DNA of 64,000 nucleotides, from assembly GCF_042650565.1 (NCBI RefSeq), contig NZ_JBHSBH010000013.1:62001-126000 (forward strand). The letters are read 5' to 3'. The notes below the pieces were generated by a model. It saw nothing but the letters and a program-made list of their open reading frames with translations. It ran no database searches and was not told the origin of the DNA. Both the position numbers and the translations under genes were made by a program. Source of the DNA: Nocardiopsis_B sediminis (GTDB lineage: Bacteria > Actinomycetota > Actinomycetes > Streptosporangiales > Streptosporangiaceae). Positions 1-8,158 of the stretch are shown here, in pieces. Numbering within the stretch: the first letter of the stretch is position 1; every line of letters begins with the position of its first letter.

Positions 1-1
1 G

Positions 2-205
2 TTCGGCGTCCCGGTGCTGGCTCCGGCGCCCGGCGAGCGCGTCGCCGACGGCGCCGCCCGGCAGGCCGCCTGGGTCCTGAGCGGCGCGGACGCCCCGCCG
101 CAGTGGGCCGACCCCGCCGGTGCGGCGGAGTCCTACGAGGCGCCGCCCACCCCCGGCCTGCGCGAGCGCCACGCCGAGGCGTCGGCGAAGTACCTGCCCC
201 GCTGA
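2..205 (+). CDS. xylB: Xylulokinase-like protein, C-terminal end (partial)
   Basis: Only the last 67 codons lie in the window; the frame is open at the left edge and ends in TGA. The visible tail starts FGVPVLAPAPGERVADGAAR and continues with a QAAWVLSG stretch. This resembles the end of actinobacterial xylulokinases (FGGY sugar kinases), where the region around GAARQA closes the second ATPase lobe. XylB phosphorylates D-xylulose to xylulose 5-phosphate. The assignment rests on a short tail, and another FGGY kinase cannot be excluded. The catalytic Asp and ATP-binding motifs are outside the window. Confidence 0.6.
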   Translation, partial: FGVPVLAPAPGERVADGAARQAAWVLSGADAPPQWADPAGAAESYEAPPTPGLRERHAEASAKYLPR

Positions 206-395
206 GCTGAGCGCGGAGCGCCGCGTCCGGTGCCGGTGGGCCGCCCTTTTCCCATGCGGGCCGGGATGTACACGTGCCCGGGCGAATGTGAGCCCGGAAT
301 TGGGCCCGGGGGCCCTGTGCACTCCCAAGGGGCCGCACCCAGGATGGTGGAGTCGGGCCTTCATGGCATCGCCCACGCAGTGGGGAGGACAAGGC

Positions 396-728
396 GTGCG
401 ACGGGTGCAGCGCGCCGATTCGGGCGGATTCCAGGTGAAATTCGTGCTGTTCATGGTGATGGTGGTGGCTGCGGTGGTCTTCGGCCTTCCGCAAAAGGCG
501 GCGTCGTTCCTCGACTCCGTCCTCTGCCCTCTCCGCGGCGGCGCCGACTGCGAATCCGTTGAAGCGGTGAATGACGTCGACGATCCCCTGGATCCCGAAC
601 AGGACGCGTTCCCACCGGCACAGGAACAGGATCCCTTCGCCCCCACAGGGGACGGCGAGGAGACCTGGCCGGAGGCGTTCGACCGCATTGTGGAGGGGGT
701 GGACGAACTGATGTCCCTTTCCCGCTGA
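396..728 (+). CDS. Small membrane-anchored protein of unknown function
   Basis: I do not recognise this 110-residue protein. The GTG start is chosen because GGGGAGGA lies about six bases upstream. Residues about 15-35 form one hydrophobic segment (KFVLFMVMVVAAVVFGLP). The rest is acidic and Pro/Glu-rich with two cysteines (SVLCPLRGGADCES), so a type II-like anchor with an external acidic tail is likely. The GGFQVKF motif before the membrane segment is loosely like the leader of Flp/TadE-type small proteins, but no pilus genes lie nearby. It stands alone between xylB and a convergent DUF6343 gene. Confidence 0.6.
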   Translation: MRRVQRADSGGFQVKFVLFMVMVVAAVVFGLPQKAASFLDSVLCPLRGGADCESVEAVNDVDDPLDPEQDAFPPAQEQDPFAPTGDGEETWPEAFDRIVEGVDELMSLSR

Positions 729-848
729 TCTCCCGCGACCATCGGCACCGGCGGCGCCGCGGCCAGGGCACCGAGGTTCCTGCACATCCCCGTTCTGGGC
801 AGGAACAACGGGACCCGGCGGGCGCCGCCTTCCGGTGGTCGGCGGGGG

Positions 849-1079
849 TCAGCGCTCGTGGCGCAGCCGCCGGCCGACCCAGTACACGTTGAGGCAGGCC
901 GCGAGGGTGCCGGCCCCCAAGACGATGGCGAGCGGCACCGAGTGCGCCCACACGATCGCCAGCACCGTGCCCACGAGCAGGACCACCGCCCCGAACACGG
1001 CCAGGACCAGCCGGAACCCCAATGGGCTGGCCGGACGCTCGTGGCTGCCCAAAGGCCCTTTCAGCCGTCCGCGACGCAT
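849..1079 (-). CDS. DUF6343-like small membrane protein
   Basis: A 76-residue protein with two membrane segments (about residues 20-40 and 45-65), a basic N-terminus and a basic RRLRHER tail. The SPLGFRLVLAVFG pattern matches the DUF6343 type of short actinobacterial membrane proteins. I chose the ATG at 1079 because a very strong Shine-Dalgarno (GGAGGAGGGGA) ends two to three bases upstream. A GTG at 1121 would add 14 residues but overlaps the end of the gene upstream. Function unknown. Confidence 0.65.
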   Translation of the reverse strand: MRRGRLKGPLGSHERPASPLGFRLVLAVFGAVVLLVGTVLAIVWAHSVPLAIVLGAGTLAACLNVYWVGRRLRHER

Positions 1080-1117
1080 GTCCCCTCCTCCGCTCGTCCG
1101 TGGCCCCTGTTCCGCGC

Positions 1118-2227
1118 TCACCCCCTGACCGGTGAGAAGCGCAGCAGTGCCCCCGCCCCATTGTCGGCGTCACCCTGCTCCGGGAGGAGGGTGAACGCCG
1201 AGCGCGTGGCCTGGGCGGCGCGCAGGAGCAGCGCGCTCGCCGGGGCCTCCAGCGCCTCCTCGGGCTCGGTGAGTTCGGCGCGGGTCCGCGCCAGCTCCAG
1301 CGGGTCGGAGGTCGACGCCCACAGGGTGGGCTCATCTCGGCGGTCGGCGCTCAGCAGCAGCCGCCCCACCCCGCCTGACCGCAGCGCCGCCGCGGTGTCG
1401 GCGAACCCCTGGACGGCGAGGCCTGGGTGCTCCAGGTCGCCGAGGAAGTCCAGCACCACCCCGGCGCGCAGCGCCACGGCGGTCTCCCGCAGCCCCTGCT
1501 CCACCACGCTGCGCAGCTCGGCCATCGCGCCGGGGCCGCCGCGGCCGCCCGCCCGCACCTCGACCAGCACCCGCCGGGTGCGCTCCGACAGGTGGTCACG
1601 GAGCAGACCGGCCGCGCGCTCGTCGCCGCCGAGGAAGACCACCCCGGCGCCGACCTCGTCCACCGCCTTCTCGACCTCGCGGGCCGTCGCGGCGGCGTCG
1701 TCGGACCACACCCCTTCGGCGCGGCGGCGGTGGCGCCTTTGCCGCCGGCCGCCCCCGCGCACCCTGCTGATGTGCAGGGTCGCCCCGTTGAAGTGCCGCT
1801 CCTGGGCGGGGCCGCCGTGCTCCGGGTAGGCGTGGATGTCGGCGCCCGAACGGCCGGCGGCGACGAACACGTAGGCGAGCGCGTCGTCGAGGTCGGCCAC
1901 CAGTTCGATCGGGTCGGCGACCGGCCACCACGACGCACGGTCCTGTGCCGGCGGCTTCGACAGGGTGTAGGCCGCGACCAGCTCGCCGCCGGCCGCGAAC
2001 AGCGCCTCGCCCTGGGGGCCCGGCACGCCGGCCGCACCGCCCACTGCGCCGTCGAGGGCCCTCAAGGTCGCCTCATCGGCGCCCCGGTCCTTCAGCCCTT
2101 CACGCAGCGCCCGCCAGCGCAGGCTTATCGCGTGCGGGGCGTCGGACGCGCCGCGCGTGGTGTCGAGGTAGACGGTGGCGACCGGGCCGGTCGCGCGGTA
2201 CAGAGGTTCGAGGAATCCGAGTTCCAT
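1118..2227 (-). CDS. baeRF/Vms1-family protein (eRF1-like fold)
   Basis: 369 residues. The opening (LEPLYRATGPVATVYLDTTR) and the later SWWPVADPIELVADLDDALA and VVFLGGDERAAGLLRDHL stretches match the actinobacterial baeRF2/Vms1-like family (mycobacterial Rv2629 type). These proteins share the fold of peptide chain release factor eRF1. The family is proposed to act on peptidyl-tRNA or stalled/hibernating ribosomes; no GGQ catalytic loop is apparent here, so activity is uncertain. The ATG at 2227 was taken because homology starts there; the upstream Shine-Dalgarno is weak. It precedes the DUF6343 gene on the same strand. Confidence 0.7.
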   Translation of the reverse strand: MELGFLEPLYRATGPVATVYLDTTRGASDAPHAISLRWRALREGLKDRGADEATLRALDGAVGGAAGVPGPQGEALFAAGGELVAAYTLSKPPAQDRASWWPVADPIELVADLDDALAYVFVAAGRSGADIHAYPEHGGPAQERHFNGATLHISRVRGGGRRQRRHRRRAEGVWSDDAAATAREVEKAVDEVGAGVVFLGGDERAAGLLRDHLSERTRRVLVEVRAGGRGGPGAMAELRSVVEQGLRETAVALRAGVVLDFLGDLEHPGLAVQGFADTAAALRSGGVGRLLLSADRRDEPTLWASTSDPLELARTRAELTEPEEALEAPASALLLRAAQATRSAFTLLPEQGDADNGAGALLRFSPVRG

Positions 2228-2422
2228 GGCGTGCGGGTCCGCCGCCCGTGGCGGGTGGCGGCCCGGCTTCACCTCCCTGGTGCCTCTCGCGGCCCATGGC
2301 CGCCCACTGCCCGCGACGGCACGGCCCATGCGGGGCGCGCGCCGTGTGTTTGGGCTGCGGCCCGGCCGGGTAGCGAGCGGTCTCCGAGGGATCACCGCAG
2401 ATCATCGAAGGGGGACGGAGCG

Positions 2423-2602
2423 ATGGAACGCGGAAGCGACAAGCACAGCGCCAAGGTCGACGACGACATGCGCAAGGAGTTCCACAGCGTCCAGCAGGCC
2501 AACCGGCCCACCCGCCAGCACGAGGAGCTGGAGGCCGAGCCCCTGGTGGACGACGACGGCCGCCCCGCCACCGACCCCGAGGCCCGCCGCGACGACGAAT
2601 GA
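2423..2602 (+). CDS. Small acidic hydrophilic protein, unknown
   Basis: 59 residues, highly charged, with no hydrophobic segment or cysteine. It starts MERGSDKHSAKVDDDMRKEF and ends in an acidic TDPEARRDDE tail. A purine-rich ribosome site (GAAGGGGGACGGAG) precedes the ATG. Such short disordered proteins of about 60 residues recur in actinomycete genomes without known function. It is followed by a perfect hairpin terminator shared with purL. Confidence 0.6.
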   Translation: MERGSDKHSAKVDDDMRKEFHSVQQANRPTRQHEELEAEPLVDDDGRPATDPEARRDDE

Positions 2603-2624
2603 CCCCACAACACCTCTGACGACG

Positions 2625-2671
2625 GACGGCCGTGGCCCGGACCCCCGATGGGGAGCCGGGCCACGGCCGTC
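2625..2671. terminator. Bidirectional hairpin terminator
   Basis: A perfect 16-bp inverted repeat (arms 2625-2640 and 2656-2671, 15-base loop) lies between the convergent 59-residue gene and purL. It has no clear T-tract, as is common in high-GC actinomycetes. Its position between two converging stop codons supports a shared terminator. Confidence 0.8.
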
Positions 2672-2689
2672 GTATGTGAGGCCATTCGC

Positions 2690-5020
2690 CTACTCGGCGT
2701 CGAACACCGCCGGCAGGGTCGCCTCGTAGGTGGCGCGCAGGTCGGCCAGCTCGATGTCGAAACCGCCCTCGGGGTGGCGCACCGACAGCGCACGCCCGCC
2801 GACCGTGCCGATCTCGGCGGCCGGGACGCCGTGGCGCAGGCACAGCTCGGTGAACGCCGCCTCGGCATCGGGGCGGACGGCCACGACGGCGCGCCCCGCG
2901 GACTCGCTGAACAGGGAGACGAACGGGTCGTCGACCCGCACGGAGCAGCCGGTCCCCCCGCGCATCGCCGATTCCGCCAGGGCCACCGCGAGGCCGCCGT
3001 CGGACAGGTCGTGCGCCGCCGCTGCCACCCCGTACTCGGCGGCCCCGGCCAGCACCTCGCCCAGCGCCGCCTCGGCCGCGAGGTCCACCTCGGGGGGCAG
3101 CCCGCCCAGGTGGCCGTGCACGGTTTCGGCCCACACCGAGCCGCCCAGCTCGTCGCGCGTGGTGCCGAGCAGGAAGATCTTGGCGCCGTCGGTGTCGGGG
3201 GTGAATGCGGTGGTCAGCCGGTCGTTGACGTCGTCGATGACGCCCAGGACGCCGATGACGGGGGTCGGGTTGATCGCGACGTCGCCGGTCTGGTTGTAGA
3301 AGCTGACGTTGCCGCCGGTGACGGGGGTCCCCAGCTCCTGGCAGGCGTCGGCCAGGCCGCGGGTGGACTCGGCGAACTGCCACATCACCGCGGGGTCCTC
3401 CGGGGACCCGAAGTTCAGGCAGTTGGTCACCGCGAGCGGGCGGGCGCCCGTTGCGGCGACGTTGCGGTAGGCCTCGGCGAAGGCCAGCTGGGTGCCGGTG
3501 TAGGGGTCGAGCCGGGTGTAGCGGCCGTTGCCGTCGGTGGCCAGCGCGATCCCCCGGTCGGCGTCGTCGCGGATCCGCACCATCCCGCCGTCGTTCGGGG
3601 TGGCCAGCACGGTGTTGCCCATGACGTAGCGGTCGTACTGCTGGGTGACCCACGTGGCGTCGCAGACACCGGGGGCGGCCAGGACGCGCAGGACGTGGTC
3701 GCGCAGCTCGTCGTCGGACTTGGGCCGGTCGAGCCGGCCGGGGCTGTCGGCCTGAAGGTCGTCCTGGTGGCCGGGCCGGGCGTAGGGCCGCTGATAGACC
3801 GGGCCCTCGTCGGAGGCGGTGCGCGGCGGCAGGTCGACCACGGTCTCGCCGTGCCAGGTCATGACCAGCCGGCCGCCGCGGGCGGCCTCGTCGGCGGTGA
3901 CGTCGGTGACCTCGCCGATCACGGTGGCCAGGATGTTCCACTTGCCGCAGGTGGCCATGAAGTCGTCGAGCCGGCCGGGCTCGACGATCGCCATCATGCG
4001 CTCCTGCGACTCGCTCATCAGGATCTCCTCGGGCGTGAGCCGGGAGTCGCGCAGCGGCACCCGGTCCAGCTCGATGCGCATCCCGCCGGTGCCGCCCGCG
4101 GCCAACTCGGTGGTGGCGCAGGAGACGCCGGCGGCGCCGAGGTCCTGGATCCCGACCACGAGGTCCTTCGCGAACAGCTCAAGGCTGCACTCGATGAGCA
4201 GCTTCTCCATGAACGGGTCGCCGACCTGGACGCTGGGCCGCTTGGCCTGGCTCTCGTCGTCGAAGGTGGCGCTGGCCAGCACCGAGGCGCCGCCGATCCC
4301 GTCGGGGCCCGTGGTGGCGCCGAAGAGCACGACCTTGTTGCCCGGGCCGGGGGCCTGGGCGAGCTTGATGTCCTCGTGCTTCAGGACGCCCACGCACAAG
4401 GCGTTGACCAGTGGGTTGCCCGCATACCCGGGGGCGAAGCCCAGCTCGCCGCCGATGTTGGGCAGGCCCAGGCAGTTGCCGTAGAACGAGATGCCCGAGA
4501 CCACGCCGGGCAGGACCCGGCGGGTGTCGGGGGCGTCGACCGGGCCGAAGCGCAGCGCGTCCATGACGGCGATGGGCCGGGCGCCCATGGTGAGGATGTC
4601 GCGGACGATGCCGCCGACCCCGGTGGCCGCGCCCTGATGCGGCTCGACGTAGGAGGGGTGGTTGTGCGACTCGATCTTGAAGGTGACGGCGTGGCCGTCG
4701 CCGACGTCGACCACCCCGGCGTTCTCGCCCATGCCGACGAGCAGCGCGTCGTTCTCGGGCGCCTTCTCGCCGAACTGGCGCAAGTGCACCTTGGAGCTCT
4801 TGTAGGAGCAGTGCTCGCTCCACATGACCGAGTAGATGGCCAGCTCGGCGGCCGTGGGGCGGCGGCCCAGGATCTCGCGGACCCGCGCGTACTCGTCATC
4901 GGCCATGCCGAGCTCGGCGTAGGGCTGCGGGGCCTCCGGTGTGCTCTCGGCCGTCCTGACCGTGTCGAGCCGTGCTGATTCGGGCATGCGGTGTCCGTTC
5001 GGGGTGCTGGTGCTGTTCAT
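2690..5020 (-). CDS. purL: Phosphoribosylformylglycinamidine synthase, large subunit PurL
   Basis: 776 residues, the size of the small-type PurL found with separate PurS and PurQ subunits. It converts FGAR plus ATP and PurQ-supplied ammonia to FGAM, the fourth step of purine synthesis. The catalytic-His motif SEHCSYKSSK is at about residue 68, the substrate motif IESHNHPS at about 116, and two AIRS-type halves follow (including GDVAINPTPVIGVLGV and AAHDLSDGGLAVAL). Start ATG at 5020; an alternative ATG 11 codons in (4987) is possible, and neither has a strong Shine-Dalgarno. It is the last gene of the leftward purS-purQ-purL cluster. Confidence 0.95.
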   Translation of the reverse strand: MNSTSTPNGHRMPESARLDTVRTAESTPEAPQPYAELGMADDEYARVREILGRRPTAAELAIYSVMWSEHCSYKSSKVHLRQFGEKAPENDALLVGMGENAGVVDVGDGHAVTFKIESHNHPSYVEPHQGAATGVGGIVRDILTMGARPIAVMDALRFGPVDAPDTRRVLPGVVSGISFYGNCLGLPNIGGELGFAPGYAGNPLVNALCVGVLKHEDIKLAQAPGPGNKVVLFGATTGPDGIGGASVLASATFDDESQAKRPSVQVGDPFMEKLLIECSLELFAKDLVVGIQDLGAAGVSCATTELAAGGTGGMRIELDRVPLRDSRLTPEEILMSESQERMMAIVEPGRLDDFMATCGKWNILATVIGEVTDVTADEAARGGRLVMTWHGETVVDLPPRTASDEGPVYQRPYARPGHQDDLQADSPGRLDRPKSDDELRDHVLRVLAAPGVCDATWVTQQYDRYVMGNTVLATPNDGGMVRIRDDADRGIALATDGNGRYTRLDPYTGTQLAFAEAYRNVAATGARPLAVTNCLNFGSPEDPAVMWQFAESTRGLADACQELGTPVTGGNVSFYNQTGDVAINPTPVIGVLGVIDDVNDRLTTAFTPDTDGAKIFLLGTTRDELGGSVWAETVHGHLGGLPPEVDLAAEAALGEVLAGAAEYGVAAAAHDLSDGGLAVALAESAMRGGTGCSVRVDDPFVSLFSESAGRAVVAVRPDAEAAFTELCLRHGVPAAEIGTVGGRALSVRHPEGGFDIELADLRATYEATLPAVFDAE

Positions 5021-5057
5021 GCGCGGTGGTCCGGGCGGTGTTTCTGGGCCCGGCGGG

Positions 5058-5558
5058 TCACGGAACGGGTTCCTGGGCGTGGCCGAGCATCAGCCCCGCC
5101 GTGGAGCCTTGGACGAAGGGGTCGGTGCTGCCCTGGAGCAGGACGCTGCCGTTGGTCAGGTAGCTCTCGGCCATCGGCACGTCGTCGACGTCCTCCACAC
5201 CCGGGGGCGGGACCCGCGCCCACCCCTCGTCGAGCAGGTGGCCGTAGACGGTGTCGATCATCTCGGTGGCGTCGGCGGAGTCGTCCTCGGCGGTGATGCC
5301 CACGAGCCGGTAGCACTCGCCGTTCTGGCACTGCTCGCCGAGATCGGAGTAGGCGGCACCGCCCGGCGCCTCGCCGATGGCGTCGAGCGGCGGCGCGGGA
5401 GCCCCCGAGGGGGTTTCGCCGGCTCCGGCGGCGGGGTCGGGCTGCGGCGGGGCGTTCAACGCGTTGAACAGGCCGACCGCCCCCGTTGCCACCAGGCCGA
5501 GGGTCACCAGCGCGGCCGTGATGTACATGGTCGCCCGTGAGCGCAGCAGGGCCAGCAT
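5058..5558 (-). CDS. Membrane-anchored protein between purQ and purL
   Basis: 166 residues. A short basic N-terminus is followed by one membrane helix (about residues 11-31), a Pro/Ala-rich linker, and a soluble domain with one likely disulfide pair in EQCQNGECYRLVG. Helical N-anchoring with the domain outside the cell is inferred from the charges and cysteines. I do not recognise a named family. It sits 37 bases upstream of purL and 40 bases downstream of purQ, so it is probably co-transcribed with the purine genes although no purine role is evident. Confidence 0.7.
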   Translation of the reverse strand: MLALLRSRATMYITAALVTLGLVATGAVGLFNALNAPPQPDPAAGAGETPSGAPAPPLDAIGEAPGGAAYSDLGEQCQNGECYRLVGITAEDDSADATEMIDTVYGHLLDEGWARVPPPGVEDVDDVPMAESYLTNGSVLLQGSTDPFVQGSTAGLMLGHAQEPVP

Positions 5559-5598
5559 CGTGGGAACGCCCCCCAGGGGTGTCGCGGGGTCGGGTGGG

Positions 5599-6306
5599 TC
5601 AGCCGGTCGGGGCGCCCGCCAGCGGGGAGCCCTCGGCCAGGTGCGCCAGAAGTGAGGTGAAGAACCCCAGGCCGTCGGTCGAGGGGCCGGTCAGCGCCTC
5701 GACGGCGTGCTCGGGGTGCGGCATGAGCCCGACGACGTTGCCGTGCTCGTTGGTGACCCCCGCGATGTCGCGCTGCGACCCGTTGGGGGCGGTGCCGGCG
5801 TAGCGGGCCACGATCCGGCCGGCGGCCTCGAGCTCGTCGAGGGTGCCGGGGTCGGCGACGTAGTTGCCCTCGCCGCTCTTGAGGACGACCAGGATCTCCT
5901 GGCCGGGGGTGTAGCGGTTGGTCCACGCGGTACCGGTGGCCTCGATGCGCAGCACCTGGTCGCGGTTGATGAAGTGCAGCGACCGGTTGCGGGTGAGCGC
6001 GCCGGGCAGCAGGTGGCTCTCGCAGAGGATCTGGAAGCCGTTGCAGATCCCCAGGACCGGCAGGTTGCCCGACGCGGCGGCCGGCACCAGCTCGGTCATG
6101 ATGGGTGCGAACCGCGCGATCGCGCCGCAGCGGAGGTAGTCGCCGTAGGAGAAGCCGCCGGGCAGGACCACGGCGTCGACACCCTTGAGGTCGGCGTCGC
6201 CGTGCCAGAGGGCGACCGGTTCGGCTCCGGCGATGCGGACCGCGCGTGCGGCGTCCCTGTCGTCGAGGGAACCGGGGAAGGTGACGACGCCCACACGGGC
6301 TGTCAT
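5599..6306 (-). CDS. purQ: Phosphoribosylformylglycinamidine synthase, glutaminase subunit PurQ
   Basis: 235-residue class I glutamine amidotransferase that releases ammonia from glutamine for PurL. The nucleophile is Cys88 in PVLGICNGFQIL, and the His-Glu pair is in MPHPEHAVE (His197, Glu199). VLPGGFSYGDYLR near residue 47 forms the oxyanion region. The ATG at 6306 is preceded by GGAGAG at good spacing; an in-frame GTG two codons upstream is less likely. Located 170 bases downstream of the RsbW-like gene, with a hairpin in that gap. Confidence 0.95.
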   Translation of the reverse strand: MTARVGVVTFPGSLDDRDAARAVRIAGAEPVALWHGDADLKGVDAVVLPGGFSYGDYLRCGAIARFAPIMTELVPAAASGNLPVLGICNGFQILCESHLLPGALTRNRSLHFINRDQVLRIEATGTAWTNRYTPGQEILVVLKSGEGNYVADPGTLDELEAAGRIVARYAGTAPNGSQRDIAGVTNEHGNVVGLMPHPEHAVEALTGPSTDGLGFFTSLLAHLAEGSPLAGAPTG

Positions 6307-6437
6307 GGGCACTCTCCGAAGGAGGTCGGCGGGAGTCGGGGCGGAGGCGGCCGTCGCGGCCGACGCTTCCGCACACGAGGTTACCCTCTGACCTCGCCTC
6401 CCGGCGCCGCCAGGTGCGGATACACCCGGCGGCGGTT

Positions 6438-6459
6438 TCCGCGCCCCTACAGGCGCGGA
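6438..6459. terminator. Hairpin between the RsbW-like gene and purQ
   Basis: An 8-bp perfect inverted repeat (TCCGCGCC / GGCGCGGA, six-base loop) lies 17 bases past the stop of the RsbW-like gene. It may end that transcript, leaving purQ to an own promoter, or act as a partial read-through point. A direct repeat of GCGGATACA flanks it (near 6416 and 6455). Confidence 0.4.
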
Positions 6460-6475
6460 TACATGAGGTGCTGAC

Positions 6476-6916
6476 TCAGCACAGAACGACCTCCGGCCGG
6501 CCCTGCTCCGCGGAGTCGAGCCCGTGTCGCAGGTGCGTGCTCAGCCGCACGGTGGTGCGGCCGTCGCCCGCGCCGTGGAAGGCGACCTCGTCGACCAGCT
6601 CCCGCATCATGAGAATGCCCCTGCCCGACTCGGAATCGAGTGCCGGGAGGGGCACCGTGGCCGCGCTGAACGCGGGCCCGCTATGGCTGATCTCCAAGAC
6701 GCACGTCCGGGAGTCGAGGTGTGTGCTGACCGTGTACTCCCGGGCGGGAGCGCCGTGGTCGACGGCGTTGCTGCACGCCTCCGACGCCGCCAGCTGGATC
6801 TTGAATGCGCAGTCGTCGCAGATCCCGTTCGCGCGAAGCGCCTCGCCGAGGAAGTCCCGCATGACGGCGACGGTGTAGGCCTCGCGTGGGAGTGCGATCT
6901 CGAATCTCACGTCCAT
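6476..6916 (-). CDS. RsbW-type serine kinase / anti-sigma factor (HATPase_c_2)
   Basis: 146-residue ATP-binding protein of the GHKL/RsbW class. The N-box is AASEACSNAVDHG (about residues 42-54) and the G-box is SESGRGILMMREL (about 96-108). Members bind sigma factors and phosphorylate STAS-domain antagonists. Two cysteines (ICDDC) precede the N-box. GTGGGGGA is upstream of ATG 6916. It lies between purS and purQ on the same strand, an unusual place. A STAS protein is encoded at 60459, but partnership is not shown. Confidence 0.85.
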   Translation of the reverse strand: MDVRFEIALPREAYTVAVMRDFLGEALRANGICDDCAFKIQLAASEACSNAVDHGAPAREYTVSTHLDSRTCVLEISHSGPAFSAATVPLPALDSESGRGILMMRELVDEVAFHGAGDGRTTVRLSTHLRHGLDSAEQGRPEVVLC

Positions 6917-7025
6917 TGGCAACAGTCCCCCACGAGCGTGTCTTCTCTCTGGGGAGAGTTCCCGAGGAAGGTCCGGCGAAACCGTCCTGAAGTGGACATG
7001 GGGCAGGTAGGGGCCGATGCAGGGG

Positions 7026-7268
7026 CTACTCGACGCGGAGGTCGAAGTCCTCGATGACGGGGTTGGCGAGTAGTGTTTCGGCAAGGCGCCGGACGTCGGC
7101 CAGCTTGGCGTCGTCGACCTCGCCGTCGACCTCGACCTCGAAGCGCTTGCCCTGGCGGACCTGGTCGATGCCGTCGAATCCGAGGCGCCCGCAGGCACCC
7201 ACGATCGCCTGCCCCTGGGGGTCCAGGATCTCCGGCTTGAGCATGACGTCAACGACGACGCGGGCCAC
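7026..7268 (-). CDS. purS: Phosphoribosylformylglycinamidine synthase subunit PurS
   Basis: 80 residues, the full size of PurS, the small dimeric subunit that bridges PurL and PurQ. It begins MARVVVDVMLKPEILDPQGQ and contains GFDGIDQVRQGKRFEVEVDG, both typical of the family. The GTG start at 7268 has GGAGGA three bases upstream. It is the first gene of the leftward purine cluster; the 268-base gap on its right must carry its promoter and that of the divergent sigma factor. Confidence 0.93.
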   Translation of the reverse strand: MARVVVDVMLKPEILDPQGQAIVGACGRLGFDGIDQVRQGKRFEVEVDGEVDDAKLADVRRLAETLLANPVIEDFDLRVE

Positions 7269-7536
7269 GGGTCCTCCACAGTTGTGTGCCGCACTTCACT
7301 GCCACGGGCTGGCGCCTTCCGCATGCCTGGGAAGGAGCAGGGAAAGCGTACGACACCTGCGCACATGCCGCCGACCGGCGGGGATCGCAAGGGGTTCTTT
7401 ACCGCACCTTCACGTGCCCCGGGACAAGATCCGGCCTTTCGTGACACTCATCACGTAGGTCGGAGACATCAACAAGCGGCGTTCCATACGTCTATCAGAG
7501 AGAAGCGCATCATCAGGTCGTCCCTAAGGGGGAAAT

Positions 7537-8136
7537 TTGGCGACCATCGAACGACAGCGCGAGAGCGCGGAGACGGAGACCCAGGACCTGGACTTCGTCA
7601 CGGCCGTCACGCCGTACGCGGACCAGCTGTACCCGACCGCGCTGCGCATGACCCGCAACACCGCCGACGCCGAGGACCTGGTCCAGGAGACCTTCGCCAA
7701 GGCGTTCGCGAACTTCCACCAGTTCCGCGCCGGGACCAACCTGCGGGCCTGGCTCTACCGCATCCTCACCAACACTTTCATCAACGGCTACCGCAAGAAG
7801 CAGCGCGAGCCGCGCCAGGACTCCACCGACGAGATCAAGGACTGGCAGCTCGCGGCGGCCGAGACCCACGCCTCCTCCGGGTCGCGCTCGGCCGAGACCG
7901 AGGTGCTCGACCACCTGCCCGACTTCGCCATCCGCCAGGCGCTGGCGCAGCTGCCGGAGGAGTTCCGGCTCGTCGTCTACCTCATCGACATCGAGGGCTA
8001 CTCCTACAAGGAGGTGGCGGCCCGCATGGGCACGCCGCTGGGCACCGTGATGTCGCGTCTGCACCGCGCCCGCCGGCAGCTGCGCGAGCAGCTCGCGGAC
8101 TACGCCCGCGAGCGCGGGTTCGCCGTGGCGGCCTAA
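7537..8136 (+). CDS. sigR: ECF sigma factor, SigR/SigH (RpoE) type
   Basis: 199 residues. Sigma region 2 spans about residues 28-95 (ALRMTRNTADAEDLVQETFA, then NLRAWLYRILTNTFINGYRK). Region 4 is about 140-190 (LPEEFRLVVYLIDIEGYSYK, then GTPLGTVMSRLHRARRQL). The motif set matches the actinobacterial SigR/SigH group that directs the thiol-oxidative stress response. The start is TTG at 7537, after AAGGGGGAAA; no better start exists upstream in frame. SigR genes are usually followed by the zinc anti-sigma gene rsrA/rshA, but here a hairpin follows and no such gene is present within the window. Confidence 0.85.
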   Translation: MATIERQRESAETETQDLDFVTAVTPYADQLYPTALRMTRNTADAEDLVQETFAKAFANFHQFRAGTNLRAWLYRILTNTFINGYRKKQREPRQDSTDEIKDWQLAAAETHASSGSRSAETEVLDHLPDFAIRQALAQLPEEFRLVVYLIDIEGYSYKEVAARMGTPLGTVMSRLHRARRQLREQLADYARERGFAVAA

Positions 8137-8139
8137 GGG

Positions 8140-8158
8140 CCGCCCCCGCGAGGGGCGG
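8140..8158 (+). terminator. Stem-loop after the sigma factor gene
   Basis: CCGCCCC / GGGGCGG with a five-base loop, directly behind the stop codon of the sigma factor. There is no T-run. It closes the transcript before any anti-sigma gene could follow. Confidence 0.6.

Noticed and set aside
2648..4978. A 776-codon open frame on the plus strand opposite purL
   Set aside because: It is a mirror frame caused by the strong GC bias at third codon positions of purL; its translation is Gly/Ala/Val/Asp repeats without any domain, and purL is certain.
7269..7536. SigR-type autoregulatory promoter (GGAAT-N18-GTT) before the sigma gene
   Set aside because: Partial matches such as GGAGA with a 14-base spacer to GTT do not fit the required spacing.
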